Shown: piece by piece, positions 15,626-24,485 of the stretch
How the letters are laid out: every line of letters begins with the position of its first letter
Position numbering within the stretch: the first letter of the stretch is position 1
NCBI GenBank assembly: GCA_965262175.1
Contig: CBDHES010000022.1
Span: 186,001 to 250,000 of the forward strand
Length of the DNA: 64,000 nucleotides
Origin: CADEDH01 sp965262175
GTDB lineage: Bacteria > Actinomycetota > Acidimicrobiia > Acidimicrobiales > SZUA-35
Direction: 5' to 3'
Position numbers and translations under genes: made by a program
The notes under the pieces: generated by a model
What the model was told of the DNA's origin: nothing
The model's database searches: none
Seen by the model: only the letters and a program-made list of their open reading frames with translations

Positions 15626-18109
15626 ATGACCCGGATGCGACGCGCCGTCGCCGCCCTCGACCGCCGGTACGTCATCAGCGGCTACGCCGGCCTCCTGGCG
15701 ACGGTCGCCGTGGTGCTGACCGGTGCAGCCCAGGGGGCCGGACCGTGGCCCCGCTTCCTCGACCTGCCGTGGCCCGTGATCGCAGCGGCCTTCTTCGCCG
15801 CCGAGGCGACGGCCCTCCACATCGAGATCAGGCGGGAATCGCACACGATCAGCCTCTCGGGGATCGCCCTCATCCTCGGCCTCCTCACCCTCGACCCGAT
15901 CCTCCTCGTGGCGGTCCGGGTCGGGGCCAGCGCCCTGGCCCTGGTGGTGGTTCGCCGCCGGCGGGGCCTGAAGCTGGTGTGGAACCTCGCCCTCTACGGC
16001 GCCGAGTGCGGGATGGCGGCCGTCGTGGCCGGATGGGCGCTCCGCTCGGGCGGTCCCGACTCGCTGGTGACCTGGATCGTCCTCCTCGGGGCGGTGCTCC
16101 TGGCCGAGCTGCTCAGTCTTCTGGCGGTCCCGGTCGTCATCATGGTCGCCGAAGGGCAGCTCCGGCTCTCGCTCTACGCCCAGATCGGCCGGAGCCAGGT
16201 CATCGCCATCGTGAGCGCCACCTTCGGCACGATCACCGCGGCGGCCATGGTCGACCTACCGTGGTTGGCCGTCCTCGGTCTGGGTCCGTTGTTCGGCGTT
16301 GCGGCCGTGCTCCGGGTCCATGGGCAGCTGGGGAAACAGCATCACGACCTCCAACAGCTCCACGGGTTCACCCGGGCGATCATGGGGTCCGATCCGCTCG
16401 ACACCGGCCTCGAGCAGCTGGCGACGATCCTGCGGAGCCGGGTTGCGGCGGTGGCGGTCCACGACGACGATCACGGCTTCGCCGTGCGATGCCGCAACGA
16501 GCACGGGACCACCGATCTGTCCGTCGCCGTACCCGCCCCCTGCGTCCATCCCCGCAAGCTGGTGGCCGTCGATGACCGGTCGTCGGCCTCGGCGGCAACC
16601 GCGCTCCTCGCCGGGCTGGATGCGACGCGGGGCCTGGTCATCCCGATCGCCGGCAACCGGGGCCGGCGGACCTACGTGGTCGTCGCCGATCGGCTCGGCG
16701 CCTCCGCCGACTACGACGGGGAGGAGACCGAGCTCTTCGCCTCCCTGGCGGCCAACTACGGCGCCCGGCTGTCGGCCGACCACCTGCTGGGCGAGCTCGA
16801 GCGCCAGGCCCGGCTCGATGCGGTGACCGGGCTGGCCAACCGGGCCGGTGTCGAGACCGAGCTGGCGCGTCGGCTGGAGGGGCAGCCGGAGAAGCTCATC
16901 GTGGTGATGGTCGACCTCGACCGCTACGACGACGTGAAGGAGTCGCTCGGCTACGACGTGGCCGACCGCCTCCTCGAGGTCTTCGCCGACCGCCTCACCA
17001 CGGTGATCCGGCCCGGTGACCACGTCGGGCGGCTGGGGGGCGACGACTTCGCCGTGCTGGTCGACGCCTCCGACGAGCGCTCGGGCCGGAGCTCGATCGA
17101 ATCGGTGGTGACGAGCCTGGTCGACCGCCTGGACGGGCCGATCGAGCTCGACGACATCACCCTGGACCTCGACGTCACCGTGGGGGTCACCTGCTGGCCG
17201 ACCGACGGTGCCCGCGGTCCGGCCGAACTCCTTCGGCAGGCCGACCTGGCGATGAACGAAGCCGGTCGGACCCATCGCCGCTGGACCCGCTACGACCCGA
17301 CGATCGAGCACCGATCCGGCGCTCGACTGGTGCTCCTCGGCGAGCTCCGGGATGCCCTCGACGATCACCAGCTCATCCTCCACTTCCAGCCCCAGGTCAG
17401 CACCGCCGATCTCCGGCCGGTGGGCGCCGAGGCGCTGATCCGGTGGGATCACCCGTCGAGGGGTCTCCTCTCCCCCGGCGCGTTCCTTCCCCAGGCCGAG
17501 CAGTCGGCGCTGGCACCCCGCATCGCCCGCCACGTGATCAGCCTCGCCGTCGAGGAGCTGGCCCGCCTCGACGACGCCGGCCATCGGCTCACGATGTCGA
17601 TCAACCTCGCGGCCCGAGACCTGCTCGACCGGTCGGTCCCCAGCTTCGTCTCGGCGGCCCTGACCGACGTCGGGGTCGACCCGACCCGGGTCTGCTTCGA
17701 GGTCACCGAGAGCTCGTTCATCGTCGACATCGACAACGCCATCGCCAACCTCCAACGGATCCGGGACCTCGGGTGTCGGACGTCGGTCGACGACTTCGGG
17801 ACCGGCTTCGCCTCGCTCCAGTACCTCCAGCGCCTCCCGGTCGACGAGGTCAAGATCGACCGGTCGTTCGTCTCCCAGATGACGATCGACCCGAACAGCG
17901 CGGCCATCGTCCGCTCGACCATCCACCTCGTGCATGAGCTGGGCCGTGAGGTGGTCGCCGAGGGCATCGAGGACCTCGACACCCTCGACGCACTCCGGGA
18001 CCTCGGGTGCGACGTCGTCCAGGGCTACCTCATCGGACGTCCGATGGCCGCCGACGCCTTCCGGTCCTGGCGCCCCGACCTCACCGCCCCGGGGCCGCGC
18101 TACTCGTAG
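15626..18109 (+). CDS. Membrane-bound GGDEF-EAL cyclic-di-GMP protein
   Basis: An 827-residue signalling protein. About six hydrophobic segments occupy residues 12-230 (MASE-like sensor), then a GAF-like region to about 390, then a GGDEF domain with Gly471-Gly472-Asp473-Asp474-Phe475, and an EAL domain starting near 575 with Glu602-Ala603-Leu604 and DDFGTG at 722. GGDDF departs from GG(D/E)EF at one position, so cyclase activity is uncertain; the EAL motif set looks intact, favouring c-di-GMP hydrolysis. It is anchored in the inner membrane with its catalytic domains in the cytoplasm. It lies 109 nt after the subtilase, separated by a terminator. Its stop overlaps the tail of the convergent SDR gene by 10 nt. 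Confidence 0.9.
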   Translation: MTRMRRAVAALDRRYVISGYAGLLATVAVVLTGAAQGAGPWPRFLDLPWPVIAAAFFAAEATALHIEIRRESHTISLSGIALILGLLTLDPILLVAVRVGASALALVVVRRRRGLKLVWNLALYGAECGMAAVVAGWALRSGGPDSLVTWIVLLGAVLLAELLSLLAVPVVIMVAEGQLRLSLYAQIGRSQVIAIVSATFGTITAAAMVDLPWLAVLGLGPLFGVAAVLRVHGQLGKQHHDLQQLHGFTRAIMGSDPLDTGLEQLATILRSRVAAVAVHDDDHGFAVRCRNEHGTTDLSVAVPAPCVHPRKLVAVDDRSSASAATALLAGLDATRGLVIPIAGNRGRRTYVVVADRLGASADYDGEETELFASLAANYGARLSADHLLGELERQARLDAVTGLANRAGVETELARRLEGQPEKLIVVMVDLDRYDDVKESLGYDVADRLLEVFADRLTTVIRPGDHVGRLGGDDFAVLVDASDERSGRSSIESVVTSLVDRLDGPIELDDITLDLDVTVGVTCWPTDGARGPAELLRQADLAMNEAGRTHRRWTRYDPTIEHRSGARLVLLGELRDALDDHQLILHFQPQVSTADLRPVGAEALIRWDHPSRGLLSPGAFLPQAEQSALAPRIARHVISLAVEELARLDDAGHRLTMSINLAARDLLDRSVPSFVSAALTDVGVDPTRVCFEVTESSFIVDIDNAIANLQRIRDLGCRTSVDDFGTGFASLQYLQRLPVDEVKIDRSFVSQMTIDPNSAAIVRSTIHLVHELGREVVAEGIEDLDTLDALRDLGCDVVQGYLIGRPMAADAFRSWRPDLTAPGPRYS

Positions 18110-18954
18110 GAGCCGGGGGCGTAGAGCCGGATCGGCCGCCGCTCGACGGTGGCCGGCGGCTGCTTCCGCCATGGCTTGCCGGCCATCAGGCCACCGTCGA
18201 CGACCTGGGTCGTGCCGGTGACCCACGCCGCATCGTCGGAGGCGAGCCACGCCACGGCGGCGGCGATGTCGGACGGCTCCCCCATCCGGTGGAGGGCCTG
18301 GGAGTCACCCATGGCGTCCCGGGCTCGGGCCAGCCGCCGCTGGAGCTCGGCGTCGTCGACCTCGGTGACCGATCGCCCCGCCGCCAGGCCGGTGGCGATG
18401 TAGCCGGGGCAGATGGCGTTGACCCGGATCCCGTCCTCGGCCAGCTCCAGGGCGGAGCTTCGGGTGAGACCGACGACCCCGTGCTTGGCCACGGTGTAGA
18501 CGTGGGTCCCGATCCCGGCCTGCAGACCGCAGACCGACGCGGTGTTCACGATGCTGCCCCCGCCCCGGGCCCGCATCGCCGGGGCGGCGTGCTTCGTGCC
18601 GTAGAACACGCTCGACAGCAGCACGTCGAGGGTCTCGTGCCACTCGGTGTCGGTCGTCTCCTCCAGCGGGCCGGTGACGCCGACGAACCCGGCGTTGTTG
18701 TGGAGGATGTCGAGCCCACCCCACCGCTCGGTGACCTCCCGGACGGCGTCGGCGACGTCGGCCTCCCGAGCCACGTTGGCGTGACGGTAGGCGGCGTTCG
18801 GGCCCAGGTCGTCGGCCAGCGCCGCTCCGGCCTCGTCCTGGATGTCGGCCAGGAGGACCCGGGCCCCCTCGGCCACCAGCCGGGTCGCGGTGGCGGCCCC
18901 GATGCCGCTCGCCGCTCCCGTCACGATCGCCACCCGGTCGTCCAAGGTCCCCAT
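18100..18954 (-). CDS. SDR family NAD(P)-dependent oxidoreductase
   Basis: A 284-residue classical SDR. TGAASGIG is at 12-19, NNAG at 86-89, and Ser140, Tyr153 and Lys157 (YTVAK) complete the active site. The C terminus after VDGGLMAGKPW extends about 20 residues further than usual (KQPPATVERRPIRLYAPGSYE). The start at 18954 follows AAGGGGAG by a few bases; an in-frame GTG further upstream is less likely. It lies 45 nt downstream of the molybdopterin subunit gene on the same strand, so the two may share a transcript. Substrate unknown. Confidence 0.85.
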   Translation of the reverse strand: MGTLDDRVAIVTGAASGIGAATATRLVAEGARVLLADIQDEAGAALADDLGPNAAYRHANVAREADVADAVREVTERWGGLDILHNNAGFVGVTGPLEETTDTEWHETLDVLLSSVFYGTKHAAPAMRARGGGSIVNTASVCGLQAGIGTHVYTVAKHGVVGLTRSSALELAEDGIRVNAICPGYIATGLAAGRSVTEVDDAELQRRLARARDAMGDSQALHRMGEPSDIAAAVAWLASDDAAWVTGTTQVVDGGLMAGKPWRKQPPATVERRPIRLYAPGSYE

Positions 18955-18999
18955 GGTGCTCCCCTTCGCTCGTCCCGGGGTCACCACCCCGGGGGTTGA

Positions 19000-21444
19000 T
19001 CAGATCGACTCGGCGGCGTCAGCCGCCTCCTCACCGGCGGCGGCGTTCGACGCCGCCACCAGCCGGTCGAAGATCGCCGGCGGCTCCGACCAGGCTTCCG
19101 GCGGCGCGCCCGCCTCGGCGGCCACGATCGTCTCCCAGACCCGACGGGGCGTGCAAGGCAGGTCGATGTGGCGGACCCCGAGATGGGCCAGCGCGTCGAT
19201 GACCGCGTTCTGGACGGCCGGGGTCGAGCCGATCGTGCTCGCCTCGCCGATGCCCTTCACCCCGAGCGGGTTGAGCGGCGTCGGGGTCTCGGTGTGGTGG
19301 ACCTCGAAGCTGGGAAGCTCGGAGGCGGCGGGGAAGGCGTAGTCCATCAGGTTGCCGGTGATCGGGTTGCCGGCGTCGTCGTACACGAAGTGCTCGTAGA
19401 GGGCCTGCGAGACCCCCTGGGCCACACCGCCCTGCTGCTGACCCTCGAAGATCAGCTCGTTCACCACCGGCCCCGCATCGTCGACGGCCACGTGGCGGAC
19501 CAGCTCGACGGCGCCCGTGTCGAGGTCGACCTCGACGACGGCGATGTGGGTGCCGTACGGGAAGGTGCCATCGTCCTGGGAGAAGTCGAGCTGGGCGGCC
19601 AGGCCATCGAGGGCGTCCTCGTCGACCTCGGGACCCTGGTAGAGCCAGCCGCCGGGCGGGGAGGCGGCAGCCGCCGCCAGCTCACCCCAGCTGAGGGCCC
19701 GGGCCGGCACGCCGGCGACGCCGACCGTCGCCGCCTCGGTGTCGACGACCACGTCGTCGAGGTTCGCCTCCAGGAGATGGGCGGCCAGGCTGCGGGCCTT
19801 GTCGACCACCCGCTCGGTGGCGCCCCGGATCGCCGAGCCCCCCAGCTGGAGGGAGCGGGAGCCGCCGGTGCCACCACCGGAGCGGACGAGGTCGGTATCG
19901 GACTGGACCAGGCGGATGTCGGCCACCGGGATACCGGTCTGCTCCGAGACCAACATGGCGTAGCTGGTCTGATGACCCTGACCGTGGGCCGAGGTCCCGG
20001 CCTTCATGGTGGCGGTGCCGTCGGGGTGGATCTCCAATGCCCCGTACTCCTTGCCTCCGCCGCCCGACGTCACCTCGACGAACGAGGCGACCCCGATCCC
20101 CAGCGCCACCCGCTCGCCGGCCTCCCGGCGTCGACGCTGCTCGGCCCGGAGGTCGTCGTAGCCGGCGAGCCGGGCCGCCTCCTCCATCGTGGCCTGGTAG
20201 TCACCGCTGTCGTAGGTGATGCCAGTGAGGGTCTTGTAGGGGAACGCGTCGGGGGTGAGGAAGTTCCGCCGGCGGATCTCCAGCGGATCGATCTCCAGCT
20301 CGAGCGCGGCCTGGTCGACGAGGCGCTCGAGCAGGGCCGCCGCTTCGGGGCGACCGGCTCCCCGGTAGGCACCGGTCGGGGTGGTGGTCGTGACCCCGAC
20401 CACCACGTCGAAGCGGATGGCGTCGAACCGGTAGGTGCCGTTCGACATCCGCTTGGTCCCGGCCGGCAGCATCGTGCCGACGTTGGGGTAGGCGCCGGCG
20501 TCGCCGACCAATCGGACCCGGAGTCCGGTGAAGGTGCCGTCCGAGCGGCAACCCAGCTCGGCGTACTGGACCTGGGCCCGGGAGTGCACGAGGGCCGTCA
20601 TGTTCTCCGAGCGGGTCTCGGTCCACACCACCGGCCGATCGAGGGCGAGGGCCGCCGCGGCGATGGCGGTGTTCTCGTGGCACAGCCCGGCCTTGGCCCC
20701 GAAGCCGCCGCCGACGTGAGGGGCGATGACCCGGACGCTGTCGCCGTCGCGGCCGAGCGCTCGGGCCAGCTGGTCCCGGAGCAGGTGGGGCATCTGGTTG
20801 GCGGCGTAGAAGGTGAGCCGACCGTCGGCCCCCGGTACCGCCAGGCACGAGTTGGGCTCGAGCGGGGCGCCGGCCAGCCGCTGGTTGACGTACCGACCCC
20901 GGACGACGTGATCGGCACCGGCCAGCACGTCGGTGTCGGGGTCGGTCACCGCCAGGGCGATGTTGTCGCCCTTGTCGGGGAACACCAGCTCCACCCCGTC
21001 GTCGAATGCCCGCTCCGGGTCGACGATGGGGTCCAGCTCGTCGTAGTCGACCACGACCAGCTCGGCGGCGTCGATCGCCTGGGCTTCGGTCTCGGCGACG
21101 ACGAGGGCCACCATGTCCCCGACGAACCGGACCCGGTCGGTGACCAGGGGGGTTCGGGCGAAGGCGTCGGCGACCTTGACGAACCCGTGGTGGGGTTCGA
21201 CGCCGAGCCCGTCGGCGGTCAGCACCGCCACCACCCCGGGAGCGGCCGCCGCCTCGGTCCGGTCGACCGCCACCACCCGGGCATGGGGCACGATCGAGCG
21301 GACGAACACGCCGTGGAGAACGCCGTCGGGGGCTGCCCCCTTCCACCCCCGCTGGGGCACGTCGTAGACGTAGGTTCCCCCCGAGGTCAGCAGCTCGGGG
21401 TCTTCGGTGCGGGCAACGCGGTTTCCGAGAATCGATCCGGCCAT
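19000..21444 (-). CDS. Xanthine dehydrogenase/CO dehydrogenase-type molybdopterin-binding large subunit (form II-like)
   Basis: An 814-residue molybdenum hydroxylase large subunit. It begins MAGSILGNRVARTEDPELLTSGGTY as CoxL-like proteins do, holds GGGFGAK, and the active-site loop reads AYRGAGR near residue 358. That is the form II signature, not AYxCSFR of genuine aerobic CO dehydrogenase. The catalytic Glu is in GIGEAST near 735. Such enzymes hydroxylate aromatic heterocycles or aldehydes using a separate FAD subunit and 2Fe-2S subunit. Neither partner gene is adjacent here; flanking genes are an SDR and an LLM enzyme. The ATG at 21444 is 6 nt after TAGAGT (leaderless). Confidence 0.9.
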   Translation of the reverse strand: MAGSILGNRVARTEDPELLTSGGTYVYDVPQRGWKGAAPDGVLHGVFVRSIVPHARVVAVDRTEAAAAPGVVAVLTADGLGVEPHHGFVKVADAFARTPLVTDRVRFVGDMVALVVAETEAQAIDAAELVVVDYDELDPIVDPERAFDDGVELVFPDKGDNIALAVTDPDTDVLAGADHVVRGRYVNQRLAGAPLEPNSCLAVPGADGRLTFYAANQMPHLLRDQLARALGRDGDSVRVIAPHVGGGFGAKAGLCHENTAIAAAALALDRPVVWTETRSENMTALVHSRAQVQYAELGCRSDGTFTGLRVRLVGDAGAYPNVGTMLPAGTKRMSNGTYRFDAIRFDVVVGVTTTTPTGAYRGAGRPEAAALLERLVDQAALELEIDPLEIRRRNFLTPDAFPYKTLTGITYDSGDYQATMEEAARLAGYDDLRAEQRRRREAGERVALGIGVASFVEVTSGGGGKEYGALEIHPDGTATMKAGTSAHGQGHQTSYAMLVSEQTGIPVADIRLVQSDTDLVRSGGGTGGSRSLQLGGSAIRGATERVVDKARSLAAHLLEANLDDVVVDTEAATVGVAGVPARALSWGELAAAAASPPGGWLYQGPEVDEDALDGLAAQLDFSQDDGTFPYGTHIAVVEVDLDTGAVELVRHVAVDDAGPVVNELIFEGQQQGGVAQGVSQALYEHFVYDDAGNPITGNLMDYAFPAASELPSFEVHHTETPTPLNPLGVKGIGEASTIGSTPAVQNAVIDALAHLGVRHIDLPCTPRRVWETIVAAEAGAPPEAWSEPPAIFDRLVAASNAAAGEEAADAAESI

Positions 21445-21450
21445 ACCCGG

Positions 21451-21456
21451 ACTCTA
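21451..21456 (-). promoter_or_regulatory. -10 box of the leaderless molybdo-hydroxylase promoter
   Basis: TAGAGT on the minus strand with a 6-nt spacer to the ATG at 21444. The divergent LLM gene starts 107 bp away. Confidence 0.6.
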
Positions 21457-21551
21457 CGGCCACGGAGCCGCGAGCTGGCGGGTCGCCGACCGATGGCCCA
21501 GACTGGGCGACGCCCGGCCACCGGGGCCGGTCGTCGAGGAGGTCTGGTCGG

Positions 21552-22466
21552 ATGAAGCTGTCGGTGGAGTACCCGAGCGTCGCCTTCCGGGAGGGCCCGG
21601 AGAAGGTCCTCGAGATGGGCCGGGCCATCGAGGACATCGGCTACGACGAGATCGCGGTGTTCGACCACGTCGTGATGGGCTACCCGACCGACGATCGAGC
21701 CGGCCCCATGTACCCACCCCAGATGCCGATCCTCGAAGCGATCGTGCTCCTGGCCCAGTTGGCGGCGGTGACCGACCGGGTCGGGTTGTCGACCGAGGTG
21801 CTCGTCCTCCCCCAACGGCAGCCGGTCCTCGTGGCGAAGCAGATCTCGTCGATCGACACCCTCTCGGGAGGACGGGTCCGGCTCGGGGTCGGTGTCGGGT
21901 GGCAGGAGTCGGAGTACGACGCTCTGGAGGAGGACTTCACCAACCGGGGCCGTCGGATGGACGAGGCGATCCGACTCCTCCGGGCGTACTGGGGCGACGA
22001 GCGCATCGACTTCGACGGCACCCACTACCGGTCGGTGGCCATGGCGATGGAGCCCAAGCCACCCCAGGGCCGCGACCTACCGGTGTGGGTGGGGGGCGGC
22101 AGCCGGGCTGCCCTCAATCGGGTGGCCGAGCTCGGCGACGGCTGGATGGGGACCGCGGTGGCCGACATGGCGACCGCGGCCAAGATGGTCGCCACCATCG
22201 AGGCGCGAGCGGGCGAGCTCGGCCGCGACATGGGCGAGATCGGGCTCCAGATGATGCTCCAGCCCCCACCTCGCAACGAGGAGGACAAGCGGTTCTACGC
22301 CGACCACGACCGGGTCGTGGCCCGGGCGACCGAGATCGCCGAGCACGGCTACGACTGGGTGTCGCTCAATGCCACCGCGGTGTTCCAGGCCGGCGCCCGC
22401 AGCGTCGATGCCATGACGGCCGAGCTGGCCGAGCTCCACACGAAGCTCCGGGCCGCCCTCGGTTGA
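21552..22466 (+). CDS. LLM class F420-dependent oxidoreductase
   Basis: A 304-residue luciferase-like protein. It shares the TIGR03619-type motifs of the gene at 4102: TDRVGLSTEVLVLPQRQPVL, DTLSGGRVRLGVGVGW and LPVWVGGGSRAALNR. The ATG is preceded by a clear AGGAGG with about 9-nt spacing, in contrast to the leaderless gene opposite. It probably reduces or oxidises an organic substrate with F420, but the substrate is unknown. It is a single-gene unit followed by a hairpin and the convergent small membrane protein. Confidence 0.85.
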   Translation: MKLSVEYPSVAFREGPEKVLEMGRAIEDIGYDEIAVFDHVVMGYPTDDRAGPMYPPQMPILEAIVLLAQLAAVTDRVGLSTEVLVLPQRQPVLVAKQISSIDTLSGGRVRLGVGVGWQESEYDALEEDFTNRGRRMDEAIRLLRAYWGDERIDFDGTHYRSVAMAMEPKPPQGRDLPVWVGGGSRAALNRVAELGDGWMGTAVADMATAAKMVATIEARAGELGRDMGEIGLQMMLQPPPRNEEDKRFYADHDRVVARATEIAEHGYDWVSLNATAVFQAGARSVDAMTAELAELHTKLRAALG

Positions 22467-22468
22467 CC

Positions 22469-22501
22469 GATCCCCAGCAGCCCCTAGGGCGGGGGTGGAT
22501 C
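22469..22501. terminator. Putative hairpin between convergent genes
   Basis: GATCC...GGATC with inner CC/GG pairs, and a smaller CCC-CTA-GGG stem in the loop. The right arm touches the stop codon of the small membrane protein gene. Confidence 0.35.
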
Positions 22502-22706
22502 AGGCGGTCGTGGTCGCCTTGGGCTTCATGACGAAGCCGAGGTAGGCGCCGACGGCGGCGGCGATGAGGCCCACGATCACCAGGGTGAGCTGCTGGTACC
22601 CGAAGCCGTCGCGGTTCCCGATGCTGAGCACGTCGGCCAGTGCACCGAGCAGCGCCACCACGACGCCGCCGACGAGCAGGATGAGTCCGATGGTCTTCAT
22701 GTTCAT
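22500..22706 (-). CDS. Small two-helix membrane protein, hypothetical
   Basis: A 68-residue protein with two predicted transmembrane helices (about 4-24 and 41-61) joined by a short polar loop (SIGNRDGFGYQQ) and ending KPKATTTA. GGAGG lies 8 nt upstream of the ATG at 22706, and a TAACTT box about 50 nt upstream is a reasonable -10, so it looks like an expressed gene. I do not recognise a family. It stands alone between a convergent LLM gene and the deacetylase operon. Confidence 0.65.
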   Translation of the reverse strand: MNMKTIGLILLVGGVVVALLGALADVLSIGNRDGFGYQQLTLVIVGLIAAAVGAYLGFVMKPKATTTA

Positions 22707-22802
22707 TGCCGGTACCTCCGCCTCGAGAACCCCAATCGGCGCCAAAAGTTAGTCGTTCCGCCAAAACACGATCTGACCACATGGTTGCGTGCGGATGAAC
22801 AA

Positions 22803-22838
22803 CGACCCGGTGGCGGGTCGGCCCCGATCAGGTCGGGG
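22803..22838 (-). terminator. Tandem hairpins at the end of the five-gene operon
   Basis: CGACCCG-GTGG-CGGGTCG (22803-22820) and CCCCGA-TCAGG-TCGGGG (22822-22838). The second carries the deacetylase stop codon in its loop. Both stems are perfect. Confidence 0.55.
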
Positions 22839-23703
22839 AGAACCCGGGCTCGCTCCCGAGCTCCACCCCGGCCGCCACCGCCTCGGCGATCTCGTCCATG
22901 CGGTTGAACCGGACCCCGAGGTCGGCCACCCGATCGAGCCAGTCCTCCATGGCGAGGAGCCGATGGCCCCGGCCGATGGCCTGGGGGTGGAACACGACGG
23001 TGCACACCCCGGCGGTCACCTCCCGCACCATCCACTCGACGTCGCCGGCGAAGTTGTCGAACATCTCCACCGGTGACCGGAGCCCGGGCAGCATCATCCG
23101 GCGGAAGGTGACGAACTCCAGGTAGACGTAGTCATCGAGGGTCCACGACCACGGCAGCTCGATGAGATCGGTCTCCTCGCCCCACACCGGCGGCCCGTCG
23201 GGCTCGAACGTGGAACCGATCCGAACCCGGTACGGGCGGTAGTCGTGACCCATGAGCGACGAGTCGTACCGGAGGCCCCGGTCGAGCAGCAGCTCCAGGG
23301 TCTGGTCGGTGACGTCGCCCGACGGGGCCCGGTAGCCGGTTGGCGGGGCGCCGGTGAGCTCCTCGATCGCCGTGATCGAGCGGTCGAGCAACTCGGCCTC
23401 GGTGGCCCGCTCCAGGCTGGCGTTGAGCTCGTGGGCGTACCCGTGGAGCGCCACCTCGCAGCCGGCGTCGACGACCTGTCGGCACACGTCGGGGTAGGTG
23501 TCGATCGTGTGGCCGGGGATGAAGAACGTCGCCGTCAGGTCGCGGGACTGGAGCATCCGGAGGATGCGGGGAACGGCGACGGCGCCGAACTCGCCCCGGG
23601 AGATCGGGGTCGGCGTCGTCTGATTGCGCTGGATCCACAGAGAGGGCCCGTCGAAGTCGAACGTCAGGCACACGTGGCCAGCCGGGTTGGCCTCGAAGCT
23701 CAT
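22828..23703 (-). CDS. Polysaccharide deacetylase (NodB-fold) family protein
   Basis: A 291-residue cytoplasmic NodB-homology protein. The first motif is CLTFDFDGPS (Asp16, Asp18), the metal-binding pair is His87/His91 in LHGYAHE, followed by YRAPSGD and a late FHPQAIGR. The TFDFDGPS form, the lack of a signal peptide and the LPWSW segment resemble the cytoplasmic branch that includes polysaccharide-deacetylase-like amidases, so the substrate may be a small amide rather than a glycan. Its ATG overlaps the upstream esterase stop (ATGA). It is last in the operon and is followed by tandem hairpins. Confidence 0.82.
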   Translation of the reverse strand: MSFEANPAGHVCLTFDFDGPSLWIQRNQTTPTPISRGEFGAVAVPRILRMLQSRDLTATFFIPGHTIDTYPDVCRQVVDAGCEVALHGYAHELNASLERATEAELLDRSITAIEELTGAPPTGYRAPSGDVTDQTLELLLDRGLRYDSSLMGHDYRPYRVRIGSTFEPDGPPVWGEETDLIELPWSWTLDDYVYLEFVTFRRMMLPGLRSPVEMFDNFAGDVEWMVREVTAGVCTVVFHPQAIGRGHRLLAMEDWLDRVADLGVRFNRMDEIAEAVAAGVELGSEPGFSPT

Positions 23704-24485
23704 GGGGTGAACACCTCCCGCAGCCCTCGGGTCAGGGCCGAACCGATCACCGACTGGTGACTCTCGCCGCCGAAGGTCCGCCATCGCAGGTCGAGGTTGG
23801 GGTACCGGCGGGCGGCCAACCGGTCGTGGAACGCCTCCTGGCCCCCGAAGGCGCCGTCGTCCTCGAGCCCACCCCGAGAGAGGAACACCCTCGCCGGCAG
23901 GTCGGTGGCGGAGGCGGCGTGAGCCTCCTCCCGGGCGAACATGATCCGGTCGTCCCACCAGACCGACGGGCTGGCCAGGACCCACCGCCCGAAGGCGTCC
24001 GGCTCGGCGAGGAGGGTGTCGAGCCCGAACAGCGCGGAGAACGAGTGACCGACCAGGGTCCGATCGTCGGAGATGCGGAACCGTTCGGCGACCGACGGGA
24101 GGGCCCGGTCGACGAGGAACCGACGGAACCGATCGGCCCGTCCGACCTCGGCGGCCGGGAGCGTGACCCCGGTCTCCGGCGGGGCGGCGGCCGGCGTCGG
24201 GGTGAAGTCGACGGCCCGGAGCTGGATAACCCGACGGATGTCGGCGTCGGCGTGGCTCACCGCCACGACGATCGCCTCCGGCAACTCCCGCCCCAGCGGC
24301 TGGATCCGGAACGCGTCCCGCACCGCTCCGAACGTCCACCACCCGTCGAGGCAGACCACCACCGGGTACCGGGTGTCGTCGTCGTAGCGGTAGCGGCTCG
24401 GCACCTCGACGGTGACGACGTAGTGCGACCCGGTCTCGGGGGAGACGACCAACGTGTCGTCGGTCCGGAACGGCGTGGTCGTCAT
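23700..24485 (-). CDS. Alpha/beta hydrolase, esterase (Fes/YbbA-like) family
   Basis: A 261-residue alpha/beta hydrolase of the enterochelin-esterase-like type. It opens with a beta-rich segment (SHYVVTVEVPSRYRYDD), then YPVVVCLDGWW, and the nucleophile elbow GHSFSALFGL. Gly-His-Ser-Phe-Ser fits the family, and a late His (GGESHQSV) can finish the triad. There is no signal peptide, so an intracellular substrate is likely. Both ends overlap neighbours by 4 nt (ATGA), tightly coupling it to the SDR upstream and the deacetylase downstream. Confidence 0.78.
   Translation of the reverse strand: MTTTPFRTDDTLVVSPETGSHYVVTVEVPSRYRYDDDTRYPVVVCLDGWWTFGAVRDAFRIQPLGRELPEAIVVAVSHADADIRRVIQLRAVDFTPTPAAAPPETGVTLPAAEVGRADRFRRFLVDRALPSVAERFRISDDRTLVGHSFSALFGLDTLLAEPDAFGRWVLASPSVWWDDRIMFAREEAHAASATDLPARVFLSRGGLEDDGAFGGQEAFHDRLAARRYPNLDLRWRTFGGESHQSVIGSALTRGLREVFTP

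Noticed and set aside
19000..21444. Aerobic CO dehydrogenase (form I CoxL)
   Set aside because: The active-site loop is AYRGAGR, not AYxCSFR, and coxM and coxS are not adjacent, so CO oxidation is not supported.
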